Below, in pieces: positions 26,474 to 34,242 of a stretch of DNA of 64,000 nt. Origin of the DNA: RGIG3701 sp964438515 (GTDB taxonomy: Bacteria > Planctomycetota > Planctomycetia > Pirellulales > Thermoguttaceae). The stretch covers positions 1 through 64,000 of the forward strand of contig CAYTLK010000001.1 of NCBI GenBank assembly GCA_964438515.1. Reading direction: 5' to 3'. Each line of letters starts with the position of its first letter. Within the stretch, counting starts at the first letter, position 1. The position numbers and the translations under genes were made by a program. The notes under the pieces were generated by a model, which was given only the letters and a program-made list of their open reading frames with translations, did not search any database and was not told the origin of the DNA.

Positions 26474-27787
26474 TCATCCTTCAACCGAACGGAATACGAG
26501 TCCGGAAAGGAGTTTTGGATAAAAATACGTACTTTTTTGTGGCATTCGTTCTCCTTCGAGACACAATGTTTTAATGTTTTCGACCGTCGCGGGCATCACG
26601 AGAGCCGCAAGAGGATAATTTTGCGGTTCCGCTTCCAGTGTTTCGACGACTTCGGAAACCAAATGAACGTATTTCGGCTTGGGAGCGTTCGGAAGTTCCA
26701 ACAAAGTGTCCATCACCAATTTATGTAAAATACTGACTCCCAAATCTCTCCAATCTTCCGAATGTTCCCCCGCTACAGCCGCTTCGGCCATTTTCTGACT
26801 TCCAGCTTCCGTCAACGTGCAAAGAGTCCACGTTTGATCTTTCGTCGTGTAGAACGCGAGACTTTTCTGCGTATTTCGGGTTTCCAGATCTTCCCAAGCA
26901 GTCTCCGCAAAGGCTGGACCATTTCCCACTTTTTCGCACACAAAATTTGCGCCGAGCTTTGCCGTCAGTTCATCCGACGTCATTTCAGGAATTCCAGGGA
27001 AAAGTCGGTGCGTTGGAAGAACCGCAAGACCTTCATCTTCAAGAGCGACAAACATCGTCAGAACGTAATGGGCCGGGTGATCGCTGGGGATTCCCTGCTG
27101 TTTGAGCTGCGCGAGATAATTGCACGCAGTTTCGTAACGATGATGACCATCCGCGATAAACAAAGGTTTTTTACCAATTTTATCCTGAACAGAAGCGATA
27201 ACCGATGGATCCGTCACAATCCACATACGATGAGTCACCCCAAGATGATCAACCGCTTCAAGAGGTGTTTTCCCTTCGATGCTTTTATCAAGAATTCCCT
27301 GAACTTCAGAGGTCGAATCCGGATAAAGACCGAAAATCTGACTGAGTTGCGCTTTTGTAACTGTCGTCAGCATCAAACGGTCGGCTTTAGCGGCTGCATG
27401 TGTCTGTTCGTGCGGAAAAACACATCCCTCTCCGAACGGCTGGACCTGTAAACCGGCCATAAAACCTTTTCTCGTGTAGGTTTTTCCTGCATAATCGAAG
27501 ATTTGATAGTACACGTAAATCGCGGGGTCGGCTTCCGTAAACAAAACGCCTTCGTCTAACCACTTTTTCATGATTTTGCGAGCGCGCGTATAACGATTGT
27601 CCTGCTCGTCATCTGTCGGCAAAGTTTTATTCAGAATCAACCGAATACAGTTATTCGGATGTTTTTTATAGAGTTCCTCTTGATATTCCGGGCTAATTAC
27701 ATCATATGGCGGCGCAATCACATCTGAAAGAGCACCGACTTGACCAAGATTGTAACGAATTCCATTAATTGGCTGAATATTAGGCAT
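26474..27787 (-). CDS. DUF1015 family protein (SerK/SbnI-like)
   Basis: A 437-residue protein starting at the ATG at 27787, with GGAGGGAG six bases upstream. The N terminus (IQPINGIRYNLGQVGALSDVIAPPYDVISPEYQ) is the classic DUF1015 opening, and FIADGHHRYETA (about residue 215) is its most conserved motif. Characterised relatives include an ADP-dependent serine kinase in archaea and SbnI, a haem-responsive regulator and serine kinase in staphylococci. A free-serine kinase or sensor role is possible; serC lies 31 kb away. It is followed 70 bp later by parA on the same strand. Confidence 0.88.
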   Translation of the reverse strand: MPNIQPINGIRYNLGQVGALSDVIAPPYDVISPEYQEELYKKHPNNCIRLILNKTLPTDDEQDNRYTRARKIMKKWLDEGVLFTEADPAIYVYYQIFDYAGKTYTRKGFMAGLQVQPFGEGCVFPHEQTHAAAKADRLMLTTVTKAQLSQIFGLYPDSTSEVQGILDKSIEGKTPLEAVDHLGVTHRMWIVTDPSVIASVQDKIGKKPLFIADGHHRYETACNYLAQLKQQGIPSDHPAHYVLTMFVALEDEGLAVLPTHRLFPGIPEMTSDELTAKLGANFVCEKVGNGPAFAETAWEDLETRNTQKSLAFYTTKDQTWTLCTLTEAGSQKMAEAAVAGEHSEDWRDLGVSILHKLVMDTLLELPNAPKPKYVHLVSEVVETLEAEPQNYPLAALVMPATVENIKTLCLEGERMPQKSTYFYPKLLSGLVFRSVEG

Positions 27788-27928
27788 AACATCTCCCTCC
27801 GACTTACGGAGCCTGAAAAGTGAAAAAAGGGATATAAAAGTCCTGGTTCCGGATTCAGCAAGAACATTCACCGCATCCGAATCTCCAATTCTTCTATTTT
27901 CTCCAAAAACTGTAATTTGTCAAGTGGG

Positions 27929-27944
27929 TGTTTCACGGGAAACA
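27929..27944. promoter_or_regulatory. parS-like site between mqnD and the DUF1015 gene
   Basis: TGTTTCACGGGAAACA differs from the parS consensus at one central base. It lies just downstream of the mqnD stop and about 1.5 kb upstream of parA. The centre change breaks the palindrome, so affinity may be reduced. Confidence 0.5.
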
Positions 27945-27957
27945 CGAAAAAAGTTTC

Positions 27958-28839
27958 TCATGAAACAAATTCCGGTTCAATCCGTTTTGGAATCAATCCT
28001 GCATTGAATCCCCGTTCGAGCAAAAGTCGAACGGATTCGCGTCCTCTCGGTCCAAAATCCAGGGTCCAATCATTTACATACATTCCGACGAATTTGTCTG
28101 CAAGATTCAGATCCAAACCTCGACCGAACTGTAACGCATACTCAATCGCAGGTTTTCGATGATCCAAACCATATTGAATACTTTCTTTCAAAATACGATT
28201 TACATCCCGAATGTTCTCGGAACCCATGTTTTTTCGGATCCCGTTCGCACCAAGAGGAAGCGGGAAACCCGTCTGCTGCATCCACCAGACGCCAGTATCC
28301 ACGATCAATTTGAGCCCCTGATTCATGTAGGTCAGCTGACCCTCATGAATAATCAAACCAGCAGCCACTTCGCGGCCTTTTTCGGGACCGTCGAGGACTT
28401 TCCCGGCTTGAACATAATCAAGAATCCGATCAAAAGGAACAACCACGTAATCAAAAGGACCTTCCATGTACATTCCAGCTGCAAGAAACGCAGTCGTCAT
28501 CGTTCCTGGAACCGCAATCGTCAATTTTCGCAGTTCCTTTTTTGAAAACGATTCCTTTGCAACGATCATCGGACCGTAATTATCCCCAATGCTCGCGCCG
28601 CAAGGACAAAGCATGTATGTATCACTTAAATACGCATATGCGTGAACACTCAAAGCCGTAAGTTCGTAATAACCCGTATGAGCCAACTGGTTTAAGGTCT
28701 CAATATCGACCAATTTATGTGTAAAAACGAACTTTCCCGTATCGACACAATGTTTTGCCAAAGCATAAAACATAAATGCGTCATCTGGGTCCGGGCTGTG
28801 CGCCACTTTAATCAAATAGGGATTCGATTCTCCTGACAT
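27958..28839 (-). CDS. mqnD: 1,4-dihydroxy-6-naphthoate synthase of the futalosine pathway
   Basis: A 293-residue protein starting at the ATG at 28839. The opening strand IKVAHSPDPDDAFMFYAL and the segment TALSVHAYAYLSDTYMLCPCGASIG are typical of MqnD, which converts cyclic de-hypoxanthinyl futalosine to 1,4-dihydroxy-6-naphthoate for menaquinone synthesis. The fold is that of periplasmic-binding proteins but the protein is cytosolic. The pathway implies menaquinone-based respiration. No other mqn genes are in the window. It is transcribed divergently from ispD. Confidence 0.92.
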   Translation of the reverse strand: MSGESNPYLIKVAHSPDPDDAFMFYALAKHCVDTGKFVFTHKLVDIETLNQLAHTGYYELTALSVHAYAYLSDTYMLCPCGASIGDNYGPMIVAKESFSKKELRKLTIAVPGTMTTAFLAAGMYMEGPFDYVVVPFDRILDYVQAGKVLDGPEKGREVAAGLIIHEGQLTYMNQGLKLIVDTGVWWMQQTGFPLPLGANGIRKNMGSENIRDVNRILKESIQYGLDHRKPAIEYALQFGRGLDLNLADKFVGMYVNDWTLDFGPRGRESVRLLLERGFNAGLIPKRIEPEFVS

Positions 28840-28946
28840 AATCAGAACGACTCCTTTCCTGGATAAAAATCGAGCATTCCACAACACGAAAACCTTGCAG
28901 ATTACAGCAGATATTCCTATCAACAAAACCTAAGCAATTATAACGG

Positions 28947-28974
28947 TTGAGAATGCGAAAAAAAACCTTATACT
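28947..28974 (+). promoter_or_regulatory. Sigma-70-type promoter for ispD
   Basis: TTGAGA (28947-28952) and TATACT (28969-28974) are separated by 16 bp, about 110 bp upstream of the ispD ATG. It lies in the 245-bp divergent gap with mqnD, which otherwise shows nothing else distinct. Confidence 0.6.
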
Positions 28975-29084
28975 ATAGTTTAATGAAAATGACGAAAAAA
29001 GAAAAGTACCTCCCAAAGGTATTTTAAGGATTTTCCGAAAAAAAATTAAAAAAATTTCCGAATAAGTAAGATTAGGAGACTGCC

Positions 29085-29918
29085 ATGGCAAAATTTTGTG
29101 TAATACTGCCTGCCGCAGGAAAAAGCAGCCGCTTCGGCGATTTAACGTACAAAAAACCCTTCGCATTTTTAAATAATCGGGCAGTGTGGCTTCAGAGTGC
29201 GCAATATTTCTTGAATCGTCGTGACGTCGCTCAAGTAATTCTTGTCGTTTCGCCTGAAGATTACGAAGATGCGGTACAGAAATATCGTGCAGAAATCTCA
29301 ATTCACGGGATTACGGTTGTTCAGGGCGGAAAAGAACGTTCCGATTCCATCGAAAATGCAATCGTTGCGATTTCTCCTGAATGCGATTTCGTTTGTGTAC
29401 ATGATGCAGCACGCCCGTGTTTGAAATCCGAGTGGATCGACGAAGTTTTTCAAACCGCCATCCGAACCGGTGCAGCGATTCTTGCCGTCCCGCTTTCAGA
29501 CAGTATTAAACTTGTGAACCCCACAAACACGCCAAAAAGCAACGCCAAAAGTAAGAAATTGACGCTTGATTCTCTGATTCCAGACGCTCCTGAAGAAAAT
29601 CAGAACGGAGACGGTCTCATTCTGAAATCATTGGATCGTACAAATATCTGGCGAGCACAAACTCCTCAGGTTTTTCGAAAAGATTGGTTCATGCAGGTGT
29701 ACGCACAGCGCGACCGTGCGCATTCCGCTCAAACAACCGACGATTCTATGCTTTTTGAGGAGGCCGGCCACACAGTTTCCGTGGTGGAAGGATCTTTTTT
29801 GAACATCAAAATCACGACGAAAACGGACCTGCAACTTGCTGAGGCGATTTTGAACATTCTTCCCGGACGTCAAAAAAACGTCTTTCATCCTTTTGAGAAT
29901 GAGGACCTTTTCCGATGA
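29085..29918 (+). CDS. ispD: 2-C-methyl-D-erythritol 4-phosphate cytidylyltransferase
   Basis: A 277-residue enzyme of the non-mevalonate isoprenoid pathway, making CDP-methylerythritol from MEP and CTP. The CTP-binding loop is LPAAGKSSRFG (about residue 8). HDAARPC near residue 107 and APQVFR-type residues (RAQTPQVFRKDW) are present. A hydrophilic insert of about 35 residues (about 147-185, rich in Asn, Lys and Pro) makes it longer than the usual 230-240 residues. The stop overlaps the start of the HEAT-repeat gene (ATGA). Isoprenoids feed both menaquinone and the polyprenyl carriers for glycans. Confidence 0.94.
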   Translation: MAKFCVILPAAGKSSRFGDLTYKKPFAFLNNRAVWLQSAQYFLNRRDVAQVILVVSPEDYEDAVQKYRAEISIHGITVVQGGKERSDSIENAIVAISPECDFVCVHDAARPCLKSEWIDEVFQTAIRTGAAILAVPLSDSIKLVNPTNTPKSNAKSKKLTLDSLIPDAPEENQNGDGLILKSLDRTNIWRAQTPQVFRKDWFMQVYAQRDRAHSAQTTDDSMLFEEAGHTVSVVEGSFLNIKITTKTDLQLAEAILNILPGRQKNVFHPFENEDLFR

Positions 29919-31210
29919 AAAAAGATTCGATGAAAGCTTTTTCTTTCAAAAAAGTTTATGCGTTTAAAAAGGTGTATACGTTTCAATGGTTGAAATTATT
30001 GTTTTTAGTTTCATCTATTATTTGCATTTTTTTGTCGCAAAATTTTGCAGAAGACGTCCTTGTTTTTAAAAACGGAGGCCGAATTCAGGGGCAAATGCTT
30101 TCTACAGAATCCGACAGCGGTCTGGTTCACAAATTCCGAACCAGCGATGGAATCGAGATTGTGGTTGCTGAAAGCGAGGTTCAAGAAATTATACGTAGCG
30201 ATACCAACGAGTTTTCAGAGGAATATGAAAAAGAGAAAACGAACACGCCCGACACCGTGGATGGAAATCTCGCGCTTGCACATTGGTGCGCGGAGCATAA
30301 AATGATGAATCAGCGAAAAATGCACTACGAACGTGTTTTGCAGCTTGATTCCGAAAATGAGACCGCTCGGCGAGCTTTAGGTTTCAAGAAGATGGTCGAT
30401 GGTGTTTGGCGCACGTCCGACGAAGAAATGGACGACCAGGGAAAGGTTAAGTACAAAGGACGCTGGATTTCGCAGCAGGAAAAAGAACTGTTAGAAAAAA
30501 AATCGCAGGATTCAGTCAAAACCAAAAAACTGACGAGCGATATAAAAAAATGGGTTAAAAGCATCGGAACAACGCGCGAAGAAGACGCATTGACCGAACT
30601 CAACAATCTTCGGGACCCGCTTGCCGTCCCGGGGTTGATGAACGCTTATGAGGCAGAAAAACGACAGGAAGTCAAAAAAATATTGATAAAAAGTTTGGGA
30701 CACATCGGAACGCAAGCGGCACTCCAAGCGCTGTTGCAGATTACAGTCGATGAAAAGATTGAGGAGCTTCGTTTGACCGCGCTCGACAATCTGATTCCTC
30801 ACAAGAGCGCCGGTGTAACGGAATATTTTATGATGCGGCTCTCTCCCACAAAATCCACGAACGAGCAGATTAATTACGCGGCGTACGCACTCGGCGAGCT
30901 TGGAGACCAATCTGCAGTTTCGGCTTTAATTCAGGCACTGGAAACCACCCATAGATTTCAGGTGACGACAGGAAGCTCCAACGGACAGACGTCTGCTGGG
31001 ATGGGACGTTCCTCTAACGGAAGCGGCGGCGCAGGACTTTCGATGGGTAGTTCCGTAAAAATGGTTCAACAAAAAAAGCAGAATCCAGCAGTGCTCGAAG
31101 CGTTGAAAAAACTGACAGACGTTAATTTTCAATACAACCAGCACCTTTGGATTCAATGGTATCAGCAGCAAACGGGCGGAGCCGGTGCGTCCATCCGACT
31201 TGGAAATTGA
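29915..31210 (+). CDS. Exported HEAT-repeat protein
   Basis: A 431-residue protein with a single N-terminal hydrophobic segment (LKLLFLVSSIICIFLSQNFA, about residues 27-46) that serves as signal peptide or anchor. Residues 50-90 (LVFKNGGRIQGQML, then IEIVVAESEVQEI) resemble a small SH3-like strand repeat. The middle is helical and charged. From about residue 215, alpha-helical HEAT-type repeats follow (DPLAVPGLMNAYE, KILIKSLGHIGTQAALQALLQI, YALGELGDQSAVSALIQAL). A Gly/Ser-rich loop interrupts the last repeats. It probably acts as a protein-binding scaffold in the periplasm. It is translationally coupled to ispD, with no known functional link. Confidence 0.75.
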   Translation: MKKDSMKAFSFKKVYAFKKVYTFQWLKLLFLVSSIICIFLSQNFAEDVLVFKNGGRIQGQMLSTESDSGLVHKFRTSDGIEIVVAESEVQEIIRSDTNEFSEEYEKEKTNTPDTVDGNLALAHWCAEHKMMNQRKMHYERVLQLDSENETARRALGFKKMVDGVWRTSDEEMDDQGKVKYKGRWISQQEKELLEKKSQDSVKTKKLTSDIKKWVKSIGTTREEDALTELNNLRDPLAVPGLMNAYEAEKRQEVKKILIKSLGHIGTQAALQALLQITVDEKIEELRLTALDNLIPHKSAGVTEYFMMRLSPTKSTNEQINYAAYALGELGDQSAVSALIQALETTHRFQVTTGSSNGQTSAGMGRSSNGSGGAGLSMGSSVKMVQQKKQNPAVLEALKKLTDVNFQYNQHLWIQWYQQQTGGAGASIRLGN

Positions 31211-31220
31211 ATTTTCGGAA

Positions 31221-31314
31221 TGTTTCACGTGAAAACAGGGTTTTCGTTTTTCACGTGAAACGTTTTTCATCTGTTTTCACGTGAAACGTTTTCCGTTTAT
31301 TTTCACGTGAAACA
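31221..31314. repeat. parS: Cluster of four parS sites (candidate centromere)
   Basis: Four copies of the exact 12-bp palindrome TTTCACGTGAAA lie at 31223-31234, 31249-31260, 31275-31286 and 31301-31312. The spacing is 26 bp each time, about two and a half helical turns. The bases flanking the core vary. This is the ParB recognition core of parS (consensus TGTTTCACGTGAAACA). The cluster lies 5 kb from parAB, directly downstream of the HEAT-repeat gene and about 400 bp before dnaG. Confidence 0.9.
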
Positions 31315-31649
31315 TTCTCGAACAACTTATGAAAAATCGTGAGAAAATCATCAGCGTTCAGAAAACTTAGGTTGAACATGCGATGGAAAGAAGACGAAAA
31401 CAAAATCCCTGTTTTATACACCTTGCACATTTTATCCACTTTACACAAATTACCCAAACACCGCATTTTAATTTTTAAAAGCGGGAAAATAGGTGGGGAA
31501 TTTTTTTATATTCCGTTGATTTTCTCATTTTTGAACATCCTCTAAACCCCTTAAATGACGCATTTTCTCCATCTTTTCTTGAGATTTTCAAATTTTGGAA
31601 ATATTTTGAGAAAAATTGAAAAATTTCTTAAAGTTTTACGTTTTTCATC
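31315..31649. other. AT-rich intergenic region with DnaA-box-like 9-mers (possible origin element)
   Basis: Between the parS cluster and the dnaG promoter, about 335 bp without a gene. TTATACACC (31414-31422) and TTATCCACT (31432-31440) each match eight of nine positions of the DnaA box TTATNCACA. The following 200 bp are A/T-rich, with many T runs, as in a duplex-unwinding element. No dnaA or other origin-flanking gene is in the window, so an origin is only a possibility. Confidence 0.35.
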
Positions 31650-31678
31650 TTGCAAGAATCGCAAAAATGTTTTATACT
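31650..31678 (+). promoter_or_regulatory. Sigma-70-type promoter for dnaG
   Basis: TTGCAA (31650-31655) and TATACT (31673-31678) are 17 bp apart, and the dnaG start lies 35 bp downstream of the -10. A GGGGGG run in between would serve as ribosome site. Confidence 0.65.
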
Positions 31679-31712
31679 TTGGTACTGTTATAGAGAATCG
31701 GGGGGGTCTGAA

Positions 31713-34133
31713 TTGCTGGACAGTTTTTCACTGGACGTAAAAGAACGTATTCGTCAGTCCATTAATATTGTGGATCTTGTAGGAGAATATGTTCAGTTGA
31801 CACCGAGAGGGCGCGTTTACGTTGGTCTCTGTCCGTGGCACGATGATTCCAAACCCAGTCTCCAGGTGGATCCGGAACGACAAACATTTCGTTGCTGGGT
31901 CTGCGCGATTGGTGGAGATATTTTCTCTTTTATGATGAAAATGGAAAACGTTTCATTTCCGGAAGCGCTTCAAATGCTTGCGGAACGGGCAGGGGTTGAG
32001 CTGCCGAAACGTTCACCCAAAAAGAAACACTACACATCCAATTCCGATTATTTTGGTGCAAAAACCACGAAAAAAGATGGAAAGATCGACGCTGCAGGTT
32101 CGGAGCCTGAGGTGGATTATTCCTCTTTTTCGGAAAAAAAGGCGCTTCACGATGCGGCTGCGTGGGCCGAAAAGCAATACTTCGAGTACTTCAAACAGCT
32201 TCCTGCGGAAGATTTGGCGTGTAAATATTTGGCGGAAAGAGGAATTTCTGCTGAAAATGTGGATAAATTCCGCATCGGATTCGCGCCGAACGACTGGAAC
32301 TGGCTTGAAAATCGTGCGAAAAGAAATGCAAACCTCCTCCGAAACTTACATTTAACTGGTTATTTGGGATTTTCAGAGGAAAAAAAGACCTATTATGAGC
32401 GTTTTCGCGGGCGATTGCTTTTTCCGATACATGATGCACAAGGCCGAAGCGTCGGAATCGGCGGACGAGTGATTCCCGGAATTCCTACGACGAATGAGTC
32501 CGCAAAATACATCAACACTCCGGAAACGCCGCTTTTTTCGAAACACCGCCTTTTATACGGTTTGGACCTCGCGAAACCAAGCATCCACAAGAAAAAACGC
32601 GTGCTCGTAATGGAAGGGTACACCGACACCATTATTGCGCATCAATACGGTTTTACAGAGTCCGTAGCGGTACTGGGAACGGCACTGGGAATCGACCACA
32701 TCCGTTTGCTGAATCGGTTAGCGGACAGTATTTTCCTCGTTCTGGATGGAGACGAGCCGGGCCAAAAACGTGCGGCGCAGGTTTTGGAATTGTTTGTAGC
32801 GGAAAAAGTGGATGTTCGGATTTTAACGCTTCCAGAAAATGACGATCCGGCAGAATTTTTAGCGGAATTTGGCGCGGAGAAATTCGAGGAACTCCTCAAA
32901 ACCCAAACGAACGACGCACTCACGCATGCGTTCAAGCTGTACACGAAGAACTTGGATTTCAGCAACATCCACCAGAGCGAGCAGGCGCTCGACAAATTGT
33001 TGGGGTTGATTGCAAACGGCGGAGAATACTCACCCGGAAATCAATTCGGCGTTTTGACATATCGCGAAGAGAAAATGATTCAGCAATTGTCGTTTTCGTT
33101 TTCGATTTCGGAAGATTTTTTACGTCGCCGACTGAAGGAAATGCGGGAAAAAACCCGTCACGACGCCTTCGTTCGGGAATCATGGCAGCAAAAACGACTC
33201 GACGACAGCGAGAGGGAACAACAACTTTTACCAGCGCAAGCAAAAAAGGAAGATGGCGAATTTATTCCGGATGAATCGGAAGCTTTGATTGGAATCAATG
33301 ACGACGAAAATACGTTATTTTCCGACAGTTCCTTCGAATCAACCGCCTCCGGAGTCAAAAATACACAAAGTGCGCCAGCCGCGCAAGATGGCGAAAATCA
33401 ACAAACCGCNNNNNNNNNNNNNNNNNNNNNNNNNNNNNNNNNNNNNNNNNNNNNNNNNNNNNNNNNNNNNNNNNNNNNNNNNNNNNNNNNNNNNNNNNNN
33501 NNNNNNNNNGCGCAGAATAATCCAATTCAGCTGACAGATTTAGTAAATCCGGATTATTCAGCGGAACCGCAACTTTTGACGCAAGAAGCATTCGAACAGC
33601 ACGCCGATGAGGTGGATTGGACGATTTTCGGGAAAATGAATCCCTGGGAAAAGGAACTTTCCGAAATTTTGCTGGCTTGGCCGAACCTTTTAGGACGAGT
33701 TCGGGAGAAAATCACTCCGGAACGTTTCCGATTTGTACCTGCGCGAGAGCTTTATTTTCGGATATGCGAAATGGCAGACGATGGTTTGGAACCGACTTTT
33801 GAAAAGATTTTGGTTTCATTCGAGTCGCAGCAGATGAAAAGCTGGATCATCACACTCGACGCCAGTTCGATATGGAACCGCGAAAAATACGGGATAGAGC
33901 AGGTTGTGACGTTTTTGGAACAAACCATAACGAATTTCGAACGATTCCAGATGGAAAGCCGAAAATTTGTGGATTTATCCGTGTTCAATTCAACCAAACT
34001 GAATACCGAACAGAAACTAGATTTGCTGGATGCATTAATTTTGGAAAAGCAGCATAAAAACGGGATTTTTCCAGAAGAAACCGAATACGAAACAACGGAT
34101 TCAAACGACGATTGGATGAATCCTGAGGATTAA
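31713..34133 (+). CDS. dnaG: DNA primase DnaG (interrupted by an assembly gap)
   Basis: A primase of about 806 residues. I start at the TTG at 31713 because a G-rich ribosome site sits six bases before it and the product then begins LDSFSLDVKERIRQ, as in other DnaG proteins. Order: CHC2 zinc domain (CPWHDDSKPS, FRCWVCAIGGD), primase core, and TOPRIM (VMEGYTDTIIAH, VLDGDEPGQKRA). A hydrophilic linker of unusual length follows, and then a C-terminal helicase-binding domain. It makes RNA primers for DnaB-driven replication. A run of 100 N falls in the linker; the frame is the same on both sides, but the true gap size is unknown, so total length is provisional. It is followed by rpoD, as in the classical dnaG-rpoD arrangement. 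Confidence 0.93.
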   Translation: MLDSFSLDVKERIRQSINIVDLVGEYVQLTPRGRVYVGLCPWHDDSKPSLQVDPERQTFRCWVCAIGGDIFSFMMKMENVSFPEALQMLAERAGVELPKRSPKKKHYTSNSDYFGAKTTKKDGKIDAAGSEPEVDYSSFSEKKALHDAAAWAEKQYFEYFKQLPAEDLACKYLAERGISAENVDKFRIGFAPNDWNWLENRAKRNANLLRNLHLTGYLGFSEEKKTYYERFRGRLLFPIHDAQGRSVGIGGRVIPGIPTTNESAKYINTPETPLFSKHRLLYGLDLAKPSIHKKKRVLVMEGYTDTIIAHQYGFTESVAVLGTALGIDHIRLLNRLADSIFLVLDGDEPGQKRAAQVLELFVAEKVDVRILTLPENDDPAEFLAEFGAEKFEELLKTQTNDALTHAFKLYTKNLDFSNIHQSEQALDKLLGLIANGGEYSPGNQFGVLTYREEKMIQQLSFSFSISEDFLRRRLKEMREKTRHDAFVRESWQQKRLDDSEREQQLLPAQAKKEDGEFIPDESEALIGINDDENTLFSDSSFESTASGVKNTQSAPAAQDGENQQTXXXXXXXXXXXXXXXXXXXXXXXXXXXXXXXXXXAQNNPIQLTDLVNPDYSAEPQLLTQEAFEQHADEVDWTIFGKMNPWEKELSEILLAWPNLLGRVREKITPERFRFVPARELYFRICEMADDGLEPTFEKILVSFESQQMKSWIITLDASSIWNREKYGIEQVVTFLEQTITNFERFQMESRKFVDLSVFNSTKLNTEQKLDLLDALILEKQHKNGIFPEETEYETTDSNDDWMNPED
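33410..33509. other. Assembly gap (100 N)
   Basis: Exactly 100 unknown bases inside the dnaG linker, a conventional scaffold gap. Flanks are low-complexity (Gln, Asn, Ala codons), which may be why the assembly broke. The true length is unknown. Confidence 0.98.
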
Positions 34134-34242
34134 AAAACAGACCACAGGGAATTTTCATTTTGGGCAGAGTCATAAATGAAAGCACCGAACTGCGGTTTTC
34201 GATTGGAACTCAAGTGTATCAGGGACGATACAAGGAGATACT

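Noticed and set aside
31221..31314. Repeated 12-mers considered as a CRISPR array
   Set aside because: The repeat is a short palindrome identical to the parS core and the spacers are only 14 bp; no cas genes are present.
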